From: JBBQAA01 sp038276395
GTDB taxonomy: Bacteria > Actinomycetota > Thermoleophilia > Solirubrobacterales > Solirubrobacteraceae
NCBI GenBank assembly: GCA_038276395.1
Contig: JBBQAA010000002.1
Coordinates: 12,558 to 76,557, forward strand
Direction: 5' to 3'
DNA: 64,000 nt
Translations under genes and position numbers: made by a program
Part shown: in pieces, positions 44,760 through 53,415 of the stretch
How the letters are laid out: each line of letters starts with the position of its first letter
Position numbering within the stretch: position 1 is the first letter of the stretch
The notes under the pieces: generated by a model
The model's database searches: none
What the model saw: only the letters and a program-made list of their open reading frames with translations
Told to the model about the DNA's origin: nothing

Positions 44760-45030
44760 CGCGGGTTGACCAGGACGGCGGTGTCGCCATGATCGCCGGG
44801 GACAGGAATGCTCGCCGGGCCGACATAGCCGTCCACCAAGCGTTCGGGAAAGCGCACGTGGACAGGAATGATCACCAGCACGATCAAGGTGCCCATGGCG
44901 CCGGGAGCGCTCCCTCTCTTCTTCGCCGGACCGGTGCGCCGCGGCAATCCGCGCGGCGGCGGACCGGCATATCCGGGTCACGGCGGCCACGGGCCACTCA
45001 TCTCCCAGCCACGCGCACTAGGGTCGAGAC
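44760..45030. other. 271-base gap inside the fab operon with spaced direct repeats
   Basis: No gene supported. It carries two copies of an 11-mer 60 bases apart (see next entry) and sequence unlike neighbouring coding DNA. Such spaced repeats resemble transposase-binding sites at insertion-sequence ends, but no transposase remains. Confidence 0.45.
44800..44870. repeat. Direct repeat GGACAGGAATG, two copies exactly 60 bases apart
   Basis: Copies at 44800-44810 and 44860-44870; similarity continues as [C/A]TC[G/A]CC[G/A]G after each. Possible mobile-element end or regulator sites in front of fabG. Confidence 0.6.
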
Positions 45031-45771
45031 GTGGTGGAGCCGGCAGAGCGGGAAGGCTGCGCGCTTGTCACGGGCGGAGCCCGCGGCATCGGCGCGGCGA
45101 CGGTGCGCGCGCTGGCCGCCGCGGGGTGGCCCGTGGGGGTCAACTTCCGCGCGAGCGAGGATCGGGCGAGCGCGCTGGCGGAGGAGATCGCCGGCGCCGG
45201 GGGTCGCGCCCGCCCGGTGCGCGGCGACGTCACCGACCCCGCGGCGGTCGAGGCGCTCTTCAGCCGGCTCGAGGCCGACTACGGCCGGGTCGCCGTGCTC
45301 GTCAACAACGCTGGGGTCCGCGTCGACGGCCTCTCCCCCCAGCTCTCCGAGGAGGACTGGTCCGCGGTCCTCGACACGAACCTCACCGCCGCGCACCGCA
45401 CGACCCGCCGCGCGCTCAGGCCCATGCTCCGCGCCCGCTGGGGGCGGATCGTCAACGTCGCCTCGATCGTCGGCGAGCGCGCCAACCCCGGCCAGGCCAA
45501 CTACGCCGCGGCCAAGGCCGGGCTTCTCGGGTACACCAAGACGGTGGCCGCCGAGGTCGCCCGCCGGGGCATCACCGTCAACGCCGTCGCGCCGGGGCTC
45601 ATCGCCACCGACATGACGGCCGATCTTGACCCGTCACTCGCCGCCCACGTACCCGCGCGGCGGCTCGGCACGCCCCAGGAGGTCGCGGCGTGCGTTGCCT
45701 TCCTGTGCTCCGAGTCCGCCGCCTACGTGACCGGCGCCACCCTCACCGTCGATGGCGGCCTGTCCGCCTGA
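45031..45771 (+). CDS. fabG: 3-oxoacyl-ACP reductase FabG
   Basis: A 246-residue SDR that reduces 3-oxoacyl-ACP with NADPH in fatty-acid elongation. TGGARGIGAAT cofactor loop, NNAGVRVDG, VASIVGE with catalytic Ser, YAAAKAG with Tyr and Lys, and the C-terminal TGATLTVDGGLSA typical of FabG. GTG 45031. It is followed after 12 bases by acpP with a clear ribosome site, so it belongs to the fab operon. Confidence 0.9.
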   Translation: MVEPAEREGCALVTGGARGIGAATVRALAAAGWPVGVNFRASEDRASALAEEIAGAGGRARPVRGDVTDPAAVEALFSRLEADYGRVAVLVNNAGVRVDGLSPQLSEEDWSAVLDTNLTAAHRTTRRALRPMLRARWGRIVNVASIVGERANPGQANYAAAKAGLLGYTKTVAAEVARRGITVNAVAPGLIATDMTADLDPSLAAHVPARRLGTPQEVAACVAFLCSESAAYVTGATLTVDGGLSA

Positions 45772-45783
45772 AAGGAGTCCCGC

Positions 45784-46032
45784 ATGTCCGCCACCGCCAC
45801 CCCCGCCGAGATCGAGGCCCGCGTGATCGAGGCGATCGAGTCCTTCGGCCCCGCCGCGCCCGTCACCCGCGAGGCGAGCTTTCAGGAGCTCGACATCGAC
45901 TCCCTCGACCTCGTCGAGCTCGCGCAGGTCGCCGAGGAGGACTACGGCGTCGAGCTGAAAGCCGAGGATCTCAAGGACCTGAAGTCCGTCGGCGGGGCCG
46001 TCGACCTCATCGTGGCGCGCGCCGCCGCGTGA
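45784..46032 (+). CDS. acpP: Acyl carrier protein
   Basis: An 82-residue acidic carrier protein. The phosphopantetheine attachment site is Ser40 in ELDIDSLDLVELA. A strong ribosome site (AAAGGAG) stands eight bases before ATG 45784, stronger than those of its neighbours, consistent with the high ACP level cells need. Its stop overlaps the fabF start by four bases (GTGA). Confidence 0.94.
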   Translation: MSATATPAEIEARVIEAIESFGPAAPVTREASFQELDIDSLDLVELAQVAEEDYGVELKAEDLKDLKSVGGAVDLIVARAAA

Positions 46033-47231
46033 GCCGCCGCGTCGTCGTCACCGGCCTCGGCGCCGTCACCCCGCTCGGCGTCGGCGCGGGCGCGCTCGGC
46101 GAGCGCTGGCTGGCGGGGGCGTCGGGGATCGAGGACGGCGAGGGCGCCGCGCGGGACTTCGTGCCCGAGGACCATCTCTCCCGCAAGGAGATCCGCCGCG
46201 CCGACCGCTTCTGCCAGCTCGCCCTCGTGGCCGGGTCGGAGGCGGTCGCGCATGCGGGCTGGGCGGACGAGCTGCCGCTCTCCGGCGAGCGCGTCGCGTG
46301 CATCGTCGGCTCCGGGGTCGGCGGCCTCGGGATCTTCGAGGCCCAGCACGACGTCCTGCGCGAGCGCGGGCCGAAGGTGCTCTCCCCGCTCGGGATCCCC
46401 ATGCTCATGGCCAACGCCGCCGCCGCGGCCATCGCGATGCGCCACGGGCTGCGCGGGCCCGCCTACGCGACGGTGTCGGCCTGCGCGGCGGGCGCCCAGG
46501 CCGTCGGCGACGCCGTGCGCCTGATTCAGGTCGGGGACGTCGACGCCGCCGTCGCCGGCGGCGCCGAGGCGACGCTCACGCCCTACGCGCGCGGCTGCTT
46601 CGCGGCGATGCAGGCGCTCTCGCCGAGCGGGATCTCCCGCCCGTTCGACGCCCGGCGCGACGGCTTCGTCATGGGGGAGGGCGCGGGGGTGCTCGTGCTC
46701 GAGGCGGCCGAGGTCGCCGCCGCGCGCCAGGCGCCCGTCCTCGCCGAGATCGCGGGCTTCGGCTCGACGGCCGACGCCTTCCATCTGACGGCGCCCGAGC
46801 CGACGGGGGAGGCCGCGGCGCGCGCCATGACGCTCGCGCTCGCCGACGCGGACGCCGAGCCGGCGGACGTCGCCTGGGTCAGCGCCCACGGCACCTCGAC
46901 GCCGCTGAACGACGCGGCGGAGACGCAGGCGATCGAGCGGGCGCTCGGGGCGGTGGCCGCCGAGGTGCCGGTGTCCTCGCTCAAGGGCTCGATCGGCCAT
47001 CTGCTCGGGGCGGCGGGATCGGTCCAGGCGGTGGCGACGATCCTCGCGCTGCGCGCCGGGAGGGTGGCTCCGACCGTGGGGCTCGAGGAGCCCGATCCCG
47101 AGCTCGGCCTCGACTACGTGCCGGGGGAGGCTCGGAAGCTCGCGGTGCGGGGCCGCCGCGCGCTCGCGCTGTCGAACTCCTTCGGCTTCGGCGGACACAA
47201 CGTGTGCCTTGCCCTTGCGGTCGACGCGTGA
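46029..47231 (+). CDS. fabF: 3-oxoacyl-ACP synthase II FabF
   Basis: A 400-residue condensing enzyme that elongates acyl-ACP with malonyl-ACP. Cys-His-His triad: Cys in VSACAAG (about 151), His in SAHGTST, and His in KGSIGHLLGAAG. Ends in the usual NSFGFGGHN. GTG 46029. The initiating enzyme FabH and a dehydratase are not in this window. Confidence 0.94.
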   Translation: MSRRVVVTGLGAVTPLGVGAGALGERWLAGASGIEDGEGAARDFVPEDHLSRKEIRRADRFCQLALVAGSEAVAHAGWADELPLSGERVACIVGSGVGGLGIFEAQHDVLRERGPKVLSPLGIPMLMANAAAAAIAMRHGLRGPAYATVSACAAGAQAVGDAVRLIQVGDVDAAVAGGAEATLTPYARGCFAAMQALSPSGISRPFDARRDGFVMGEGAGVLVLEAAEVAAARQAPVLAEIAGFGSTADAFHLTAPEPTGEAAARAMTLALADADAEPADVAWVSAHGTSTPLNDAAETQAIERALGAVAAEVPVSSLKGSIGHLLGAAGSVQAVATILALRAGRVAPTVGLEEPDPELGLDYVPGEARKLAVRGRRALALSNSFGFGGHNVCLALAVDA

Positions 47232-48016
47232 CGGGCGCTCTGGCCGGCCGGCGGTTCCTCGTCACCGGCGTGGCCACCAAGGACTCGATCGCCTGGGCGG
47301 TCGCGGCGCGGCTGCAGGAGGCGGGGGCGGAGGTGGCGTTGACCTCCTTCGGGCGCGTGGCGCGGCTCACGGCGCGGGCGGCGGCGCGACTGCCGGTGCC
47401 GCCCGGCGAGGGCGAGATCCTCGAGTGGGACGCGAGCGCCGCGGGCGCGGGAGAGGCGCTACGGAAGCAGGTGGCGGAGCGGTGGGACGCGCTCGACGGC
47501 GTGCTCCACGCCGTCGCCTTCGCCGCGCCGGAGGCGGTCGGCGGCGGCTTCCTGTCCGCGCCGGCGGCGAGCGCCGAGGCCGCCTTCCGCGTCTCGGCGT
47601 TCTCCCTCAAGGACCTCGCGGCCGGGCTCGCGCCGTTCATGCCGGCGGGCGGGAGCGTCGTCGGCCTGACCTTCGACGGCACCCGCGCGTGGCCTCTCTA
47701 CGACTGGATGGGCGTGGCCAAGGCCGCGCTCGAGGCCACGGCGCGCTACTGCGCGCGGGACCTCGGCCCGCGGGGCGTGCGCGTGAACCTCGTCGCCGCC
47801 GGGCCACTCGCCACGCTCGCGGCCGGGGGGATCCCCGGGTTCGGGGAACTGGCGGCGCGCTGGGAGGAGGGCGCACCCCTTGGCTGGGACACGAACGACC
47901 CCGGCCCGGTGGCTGACGCCGTCTGCTTCCTGCTCTCCGACGCTGCGCGCGGGATCACGGGAGGGATCCTGCACGTCGACGGGGGCTTCCACGCCCTCGG
48001 CGCTCCCGGCGCGTGA
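47228..48016 (+). CDS. fabI: Enoyl-ACP reductase FabI/InhA-type
   Basis: A 262-residue enoyl reductase that completes each elongation cycle with NADH/NADPH. GVATKDSIAWAVA near the N terminus is the FabI cofactor loop; YDWMGVAK supplies Tyr-x6-Lys; the sequence is nearer to InhA (LTFDGTRAWPLYDWMGVAKA) than to E. coli FabI. GTG 47228 overlaps the fabF stop. This group is the isoniazid/triclosan target in relatives. Confidence 0.93.
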   Translation: MTGALAGRRFLVTGVATKDSIAWAVAARLQEAGAEVALTSFGRVARLTARAAARLPVPPGEGEILEWDASAAGAGEALRKQVAERWDALDGVLHAVAFAAPEAVGGGFLSAPAASAEAAFRVSAFSLKDLAAGLAPFMPAGGSVVGLTFDGTRAWPLYDWMGVAKAALEATARYCARDLGPRGVRVNLVAAGPLATLAAGGIPGFGELAARWEEGAPLGWDTNDPGPVADAVCFLLSDAARGITGGILHVDGGFHALGAPGA

Positions 48017-48615
48017 GCCGCTGGCGCCCGGGACCGGCTCGCCTCGCGAAGCTCGTCGCCGGCCTGTGGCTCTTCGGGACCGGCGAGGCGCTCGTGGTCA
48101 ACGCCCGGTTCGGCAACTCCCCGTGGAGCGTCCTCGCCCAGGGTGTCGCGAGGCACACGCCGCTGTCGATCGGCACGGCGACGATCGTCATCTCGGCCCT
48201 CGTGCTGCTCGCGTGGATCCCGCTGCGGCAGGCGCCCGGCCTCGGCACGATCCTCAACGCGATCCTCGTCGGCGTGGCGATCGACGTCACGCTCGGGTTC
48301 CTCGCCGCCGACCCGGGAGGCGGGGTCCGCGTGGTCGAACTCGCCGGCGGCATCCTCTGCGTCGCCGCCGGCAGCGGGCTCTACCTGACCTGCGCGCTCG
48401 CCCCCGGCCCGCGCGACGGCCTAATGACCGGCCTGCACCGGCGCTTCGGGTTCCGCGTCGGGAGCGCGCGCACGGGCGTCGAGCTGAGCGCCCTCGTCGC
48501 GGGAGCGCTGCTCGGCGGACGCTTCGGGGTGGGGACGCTCCTCTTCGCGGTCTCGATCGGCCCGCTCGTCGCGCTCGCGCTGCGCGCCCAGGGGGCCGAG
48601 GTCGCGCGGCTGTGA
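48013..48615 (+). CDS. YczE/YitT-like membrane protein
   Basis: A 200-residue integral membrane protein with about five hydrophobic segments. LVAGLWLFGTGEALVVNARFGNSPWSVLAQG near the start and GPRDGLMTGLHRRFG in the loop are typical of YczE proteins. In Bacillus YczE affects surfactin synthetase activity, and its molecular role is unknown. The GTG at 48013 overlaps the fabI stop, so it is the last gene of the fab operon. Confidence 0.85.
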   Translation: MSRWRPGPARLAKLVAGLWLFGTGEALVVNARFGNSPWSVLAQGVARHTPLSIGTATIVISALVLLAWIPLRQAPGLGTILNAILVGVAIDVTLGFLAADPGGGVRVVELAGGILCVAAGSGLYLTCALAPGPRDGLMTGLHRRFGFRVGSARTGVELSALVAGALLGGRFGVGTLLFAVSIGPLVALALRAQGAEVARL

Positions 48616-48815
48616 GGAAGGAGGCCGGGACCGGGGCGTCGATTCGTCGGTCTCATCCAGCGCAGGCGGGCGAAGGCACCGAAGCCGTCGTGTCACGACT
48701 GTTCTGTTCACCTCCCCGCTCCGCAACTGCGAGGATGTAACGAAGCGACGCCGCCCGCCGCTGCCTCCGAACCCCTCCTTCCCGAGCTCGGCCCGGCCGG
48801 CGCCACCGGCGACGG

Positions 48816-49565
48816 CTAGAGGAACAGGTCCTCCGCCACCGGCCGCACGAGCGCCGCGGCACCCGGCCCATCCTCCGCGACCACGAACCGCCCGAGCCCC
48901 GAGACCACGACCGCAGGCTCCCGCGAGTCCTTCGCGCGCGCGAGATCCGCCGCCCCGCAGACGAGATCGGCCACGGCCAGCACGGTCGCGCTGAGCTCCC
49001 GCCCCGCGGAGTCGGCACGCCCCCGCCAGTCCTCGAGCACGTCGAAACCCGCCGCGCCGATGGCCACGTCGGTCTGCCCGAGCCGCCACGCGCGCCCGAA
49101 GGAGTCGGCGACGAGCACCGCGGGGGCCACGCCGAGGCGCTCCCGCAGCCCTGCGCGGATCCGCCGCGCCGAGGCGTCCGGGTCGACCGGCAGCAGCACG
49201 AGCACACCCTCCTCCGGCGCGTTCGAGGCGTCGACCCCCGCGTTCGCGCACACGAACCCGTGGTGGGTGCGGCAGATGAGCACCCCGCGCTCGGCGCGGA
49301 CGAGCTCGGCCGACTCCTCAAGGACGACCTGCACGTGGCGCGGGTCCTTGGCGTGCTCAGCGGCGAGAGCGCGCGCCCGCACGCCGGGCACCACGTCGGC
49401 CAGCCGCCGCAATCGGCCCTCGGCCTTCGACACCGCCTTGTGGGAGAGCACGAGGACGTCCTCCGCCCCGAGCCCCCCGCCCGCCGCCCTCGCCACGAGC
49501 GCCGCGAGATCGTGGCCCGGCGGGATCTCCGGGAGGCCGGGGAGCGCCCGGGCGGTGAGCCTCAC
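48816..49565 (-). CDS. cofE: Coenzyme F420-0:L-glutamate ligase CofE (FbiB N-terminal type)
   Basis: A 249-residue GTP-dependent ligase that adds glutamates to F420-0. LPGLPEIPPGHDLAALV at the start, VLVLSHKAVSKAEGR, and GVDASNAPEEGVLVLLPVDPD with VADSFGRAWRLGQTDVAIG are the family blocks. Unlike mycobacterial FbiB, the C-terminal nitroreductase/FMN domain is absent, so dehydro-F420-0 reduction must be done by another enzyme. GTG 49565 overlaps the cofC stop. Confidence 0.94.
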   Translation of the reverse strand: MRLTARALPGLPEIPPGHDLAALVARAAGGGLGAEDVLVLSHKAVSKAEGRLRRLADVVPGVRARALAAEHAKDPRHVQVVLEESAELVRAERGVLICRTHHGFVCANAGVDASNAPEEGVLVLLPVDPDASARRIRAGLRERLGVAPAVLVADSFGRAWRLGQTDVAIGAAGFDVLEDWRGRADSAGRELSATVLAVADLVCGAADLARAKDSREPAVVVSGLGRFVVAEDGPGAAALVRPVAEDLFL

Positions 49566-50230
49566 ACCACGGAGGCGCGCGTGAGCTGCGCGAGCAGCCC
49601 CCGCGTGTGCGCCGCGCCGCCGCGCGTGGCCGCGAGCCGCTCCCGCAGCGCAAGGAGATCGGCCGGCGTGTCGACGTCGAGCGCGAGCGAGGAGACCTCG
49701 ACCACCTCGTGGGCGACGCCCGCCTCGCCCGCGTGCGCCACGTGGCGCTCGCGCGACCCCGGTCCGAAGGCGGGATCGAGCGCCCCCGGCGGCGTCAGCA
49801 CTAGCGCGTTGGTGCCCGTGCCGTGGCGGTCGGGCACGATGACGACCTCCGGGCCTCCGGGGCGCGGCCGCGCGAGCAGGGCGTCGAGCTCGGCCGGGTC
49901 GAGCGCGGGGCAATCGCCGGGCACGAGCACGAGCCGCTCGTAGCCGTCCGCCTGGGCGCGGGCGATGGCCATGCGGGCCGCCGCGCACTGCCCGGTCTCG
50001 GCCTCGTCCTCGGCGACGTCGGCGCCGTGGCCCGCGGCCAGCCGCTGCGCGGTCAGCTCGCCGGTGACGACGAGGATGCCGTCGAGTGAGGGCGTGCGCC
50101 GCAGCGCGGTCAGCACGTCGGCGAACATCGACTCGGCCAGCGCCCGGCGCGGCCCCTCCGGGAGATCCCCGGCGAGCCGCTGCTTGGCGGCGGTGAAGGA
50201 CTTGACGGGAAGGGCGGCAAGGGTGCGCAC
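49562..50230 (-). CDS. cofC: Phospholactate/phosphoenolpyruvate guanylyltransferase CofC (FbiD)
   Basis: A 222-residue nucleotidyltransferase that activates 2-phospholactate (or phosphoenolpyruvate in actinobacteria) with GTP. LAALPVKSFTAAKQRLA at the start binds nucleotide; VLVPGDCPALDP and VPDRHGTGTNALVL are diagnostic. GTG 50230, twelve bases downstream of the cofD stop. The order cofD-cofC-cofE reading leftward is a compact F420 tail-assembly operon. Confidence 0.94.
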   Translation of the reverse strand: MRTLAALPVKSFTAAKQRLAGDLPEGPRRALAESMFADVLTALRRTPSLDGILVVTGELTAQRLAAGHGADVAEDEAETGQCAAARMAIARAQADGYERLVLVPGDCPALDPAELDALLARPRPGGPEVVIVPDRHGTGTNALVLTPPGALDPAFGPGSRERHVAHAGEAGVAHEVVEVSSLALDVDTPADLLALRERLAATRGGAAHTRGLLAQLTRASVV

Positions 50231-50242
50231 GGCCTCGGAACG

Positions 50243-51157
50243 CTACTCGCGCTCCGCCGCCGCCTCGAGCGCCTCCGCGGCGACTCGGCGCCGCCCCGCC
50301 GCGTCGGCCATGAGGACGTCGGCCACACACGTCGGCAGTCCCGTCGCGGGGGAGTCGGCGAGCAGCACGTCGGCGAGGCCCGCGTAGAGCGCCGCGACCC
50401 CGTCGGAGTCGAGTGTCCGCCCCGCCCACTCCATGCACACCGCGGTCGGGCCCTTGACGACGGCGCCGTCAACGAGCGGGGAGACGGCGACGACCGGCGC
50501 GGAGGAGGCGGCGAGCGCCTCGCGCACGCCGGGGACGGCGAGAATCGGGCCGATCGAGATGATCGGGTTCGAGGGGCCGATGAGGATCGCCCGCGCGCCC
50601 GCCAGCGCCTCGTGGACCTCAGGGGTTGCCTGGGCGGACGCCGCGCCCGCGAACTCGACGTGCTCGACCGGCCCGGCGCCGTGCGCGACGATCATCCACT
50701 CCTGCAGCTCCCAGTCCCGCCCTCCAGCCCGGACCCGCGTGCGGACCGGGTCGTCGGAGGCGGGAAGCACGCGTGCGCGCACCCCGAAGCCCCGCGCGAG
50801 CGCGCCGAGGGCGTCGGTCAGCCGCTCCCCGCGTGCGAGGCGCTCGGCGCGGTCGAGCGCGACGGCCAGGTCGCGGTCCCCGAGGTTGAACCACACCTCG
50901 CGGCCGAGCGCGCGGAGCTGATCCATCGCATGGAAGGTGTCGTCGCGCAGCCCCCACCCGCGCTCGTCGATCGCGTCGGCCAGCCAGAAGATGCACAGGT
51001 CGGGATCGGGAGAGACGTGGGCGCCGTAGATCTCCACGTCGTCGCCCGTGTTGGCGATGACGACGAGGTCCTCGCCGCCCACCACGTCGAGCATCCCGCG
51101 CGCGAGCTTCGCGCCGCCGGTGCCACCGGCGAGGACGACGACGGGACCCTGACCCAC
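50243..51157 (-). CDS. cofD: F420 phospholactyl transferase CofD (FbiA)
   Basis: A 304-residue transferase that joins the activated phospholactyl/PEP group to Fo. VVVLAGGTGGAKLARGML at the start, ANTGDDVEIYGAHVSPDPD, and ILIGPSNPIISIGPILAVPGV are the exact family blocks. GTG 51157 is taken as start, 30 bases from the divergent HMG-CoA lyase gene, so both promoters must overlap in this short gap. Confidence 0.95.
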   Translation of the reverse strand: MGQGPVVVLAGGTGGAKLARGMLDVVGGEDLVVIANTGDDVEIYGAHVSPDPDLCIFWLADAIDERGWGLRDDTFHAMDQLRALGREVWFNLGDRDLAVALDRAERLARGERLTDALGALARGFGVRARVLPASDDPVRTRVRAGGRDWELQEWMIVAHGAGPVEHVEFAGAASAQATPEVHEALAGARAILIGPSNPIISIGPILAVPGVREALAASSAPVVAVSPLVDGAVVKGPTAVCMEWAGRTLDSDGVAALYAGLADVLLADSPATGLPTCVADVLMADAAGRRRVAAEALEAAAERE

Positions 51158-51187
51158 GTGGGCGGCGAGGCTATAGCGTCCGCGCGC

Positions 51188-52120
51188 ATGGACGCGCTGC
51201 CCGCCCTCCCCGCCAAGGTGAGGATCCGCGAGGTCGGCCCGCGCGACGGCTTTCAGAACGAGCCCGAGCGGATCGCGACCGCCGACAAGATCGCGCTCAT
51301 CGACCGCCTCGCGCGCACCGGCCTCGAGCGCCTCGAGGTCACCTCGTTCGTTCGCGGCGACGTCATCCCCCAGCTCGCCGATGCCGCCGAGGTCCTGGCC
51401 GCGATCGACGTGCCAGACGGGGTCGAGCTCTCCGTGCTCGTCCCCAACGTCCGGGGGCTGGAGGCCGCGCTCACGCAGCGCGAGCGCTTTCATGCCGTCA
51501 GCGTCTTCCTCTCTGCCTCCGAGACGCACAACCAGCGGAACGTCAACCGCTCGGTGGACGAGTCGCTCTCCGGGGTGGGGGAGGTCCTCCGGCGCGCGGG
51601 CGAGGCGGGGCTGCGTCGCGAGGCCGTCATCGCCACCTCCTTCGGCTGCCCCTACGAGGGCGCGGTCGACCCGGAGCGCGTCTTCGCGCTCGCCGCCGAG
51701 CTCGTGGCCGCGGGCGCGGAGGAGATCGGCTTCGGGGACACGACGGGGATGGCCAACCCGCGGCAGGTCCGCGGGTTCTTCGGCGCCGCGCGGGACGCGC
51801 TGCCGGGCGTCGAGCTGACCGCCCACTTCCACAACACGCGCGGGCAGGGCCTCGCCAACGTGCTCGCCGCGCTCGCGGCGGGTGTCACCTCCTTCGAGTC
51901 CTCCTTCGGCGAGCTCGGCGGCTGCCCCGTCCCGCCGGGCGCGACCGGGAACATCGCCACCGAGGACCTCGTCTCCATGCTGCACGAGATGGGGACCGCC
52001 ACCGGGATCGAGCTCGAGGCGCTCCTCGCCGCCGCCCGCGCCGTGCGCGAGGTGCTCGGTCGCCCGCTCGGCTCCCACGTCCTGACCGCCGGACCCGTCG
52101 AGTGGCATCCGAGCGGCTGA
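51188..52120 (+). CDS. Hydroxymethylglutaryl-CoA lyase
   Basis: A 310-residue HMG-CoA lyase-type TIM barrel that cleaves HMG-CoA to acetoacetate and acetyl-CoA, the last step of leucine breakdown. EVGPRDGFQNE (metal/catalytic Arg-Asp), TAHFHNTRGQGLANVLAAL (metal His pair), and the signature GELGGCPVPPGATGN with the catalytic Cys. Near a carboxylase beta subunit and a 3-hydroxyacyl-CoA dehydrogenase, which fits branched-chain acyl-CoA catabolism. Confidence 0.9.
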   Translation: MDALPALPAKVRIREVGPRDGFQNEPERIATADKIALIDRLARTGLERLEVTSFVRGDVIPQLADAAEVLAAIDVPDGVELSVLVPNVRGLEAALTQRERFHAVSVFLSASETHNQRNVNRSVDESLSGVGEVLRRAGEAGLRREAVIATSFGCPYEGAVDPERVFALAAELVAAGAEEIGFGDTTGMANPRQVRGFFGAARDALPGVELTAHFHNTRGQGLANVLAALAAGVTSFESSFGELGGCPVPPGATGNIATEDLVSMLHEMGTATGIELEALLAAARAVREVLGRPLGSHVLTAGPVEWHPSG

Positions 52121-53193
52121 GGGAGGACGTCCGCGCGCTGGCCGGGATGGTCCGGGGCTCCGCGGCGGCCGGGGAGCGGGCCTCGGCGGAGTGGCTGGCC
52201 GGGCGGCTGCGCGAGGACGGCGCGCTCGACGTCCGCGTCGAGCCCTACCGCGGGCAGACGACCTACGCGTGGGCCTATCTGGCCCACGTCGGGCTCGCGC
52301 TCCTCGCCGCGCGGCGCGGCTCCCGGATCCTCGCCGTGGCCGCGGCGCTGCTCGCCGAGGGGGAGCTGTCGGGCCGCCGGGCGTGGCTCCGGCGGCTGCT
52401 GCCACGGGGCAGGGGCGCGAACGTCGTGGCCCGGATACCCGCCCCGGACGGCCCGCCGCGCGGGACGCTCGTGCTCCTCGCCCATCATGACGCCGCCCGC
52501 ACCGGGCTCATCTGGCATCCGGCGCTGGCCCGTGCCTCCGCCTCGCGGCGTCTGGCCCGCCGCGCGATGGATCCCTTCGCGCTCCCCTTCGCGCCGCTCT
52601 TCGCCCTGGCGGGCGTGCGCCGGGCCCGCCCGCTCGTCACGGCCGGGCTCCTCCTCGGCGCGGCGCTGCAGCTCGACGTCGCCTCGAGCCGGACCGTCCC
52701 GGGCGCGAGCGACAACGCCACGGGCGTCGCCGCCGTGCTCGAGCTCGCCCGCCGGGGCGCGCGCCCCGGCGTCGACGTGCTCGTCGTCTTCCCGGGCGGC
52801 GAGGAGGCGGGGATGGACGGGATGCGCGCCTTCCTCGCCGCCCACCCGCTCGATCCGGACACGACGCTCGTGCTCGGGCTCGACACCCTCGGAGCGGGCA
52901 CGCCGATCGTCGCCCGCGCCGAGGGTGCGCTCCGCGCCGAGGCCTACGCCGAGCGCGACCTCGCGCTCGTCCCGCCGGAGGTCGAGCGCTGGCGGCTCGG
53001 CGCCTGGACCGATCCGGTGCTCGCCGTGCAGGCCGGGCTGCGCTCTCTCTCGCTGCTCTCGCGGGGGCCGGAGGGCGGGTTCACGAACTACCACCTCGTC
53101 TCTGACACCTACGAGCGGGTGGACTGGCGGTCGGTCGAGGCCTGCCTCGACGTCGCCGAGGCCACCACCGCCGCCTGGTTGGGGCGGGAGTGA
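52102..53193 (+). CDS. M28-family zinc metallopeptidase-like protein
   Basis: A 363-residue M28 aminopeptidase-like protein. Zinc ligand blocks: LLAHHDAA, PGASDNATGVAAVLELA, and FPGGEEAGMDG, with a final NYHLVSDTYERVDW. A hydrophobic stretch (YLAHVGLALLAARRGSRILAV) sits before the catalytic part and may tether it to the membrane; no clear signal peptide. GTG 52102 overlaps the HMG-CoA lyase gene by 19 bases. Confidence 0.82.
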   Translation: MASERLREDVRALAGMVRGSAAAGERASAEWLAGRLREDGALDVRVEPYRGQTTYAWAYLAHVGLALLAARRGSRILAVAAALLAEGELSGRRAWLRRLLPRGRGANVVARIPAPDGPPRGTLVLLAHHDAARTGLIWHPALARASASRRLARRAMDPFALPFAPLFALAGVRRARPLVTAGLLLGAALQLDVASSRTVPGASDNATGVAAVLELARRGARPGVDVLVVFPGGEEAGMDGMRAFLAAHPLDPDTTLVLGLDTLGAGTPIVARAEGALRAEAYAERDLALVPPEVERWRLGAWTDPVLAVQAGLRSLSLLSRGPEGGFTNYHLVSDTYERVDWRSVEACLDVAEATTAAWLGRE

Positions 53194-53204
53194 CGCGCGG
53201 GCGC

Positions 53205-53357
53205 TCAGCGCCCGGGCAGGGAGCCGTGCTCGCGGGTCCGCTCACGTCGCGGCCCCACGTCTTCGTCCTCCGGCAGCGCCGCCAGCATCCGGGCGGCGAG
53301 GGGAATCGCCACCGCCTCGCGGTCCGCGTCGGAGGCCCGGACGCTCGGCGTGCTCAC
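53205..53357 (-). CDS. DUF1707-like short protein, apparently internally deleted
   Basis: A 50-residue frame from GTG 53357. It begins VRASDADREAVA, the start of DUF1707 (SHOCT-like) proteins, but instead of the usual AEGRLTLxEFxER core it jumps to LAARMLAALPEDEDVG, which resembles the end of that domain. It is either a degenerate gene or another case of a missing middle. It is convergent with the M28 gene and divergent from the 3-hydroxybutyryl-CoA dehydrogenase gene. Confidence 0.45.
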   Translation of the reverse strand: MSTPSVRASDADREAVAIPLAARMLAALPEDEDVGPRRERTREHGSLPGR

Positions 53358-53415
53358 CGGCCCGAGAGTAGCCTGCCCGCGAACTCAGAGAGCGACCGGG
53401 AGAGCAAGCGATCAC

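Noticed and set aside
44477..44947. Minus-strand frame over the fabD end and the repeat spacer
   Set aside because: It mixes antisense fabD with the spacer; no transposase or other family block is present.
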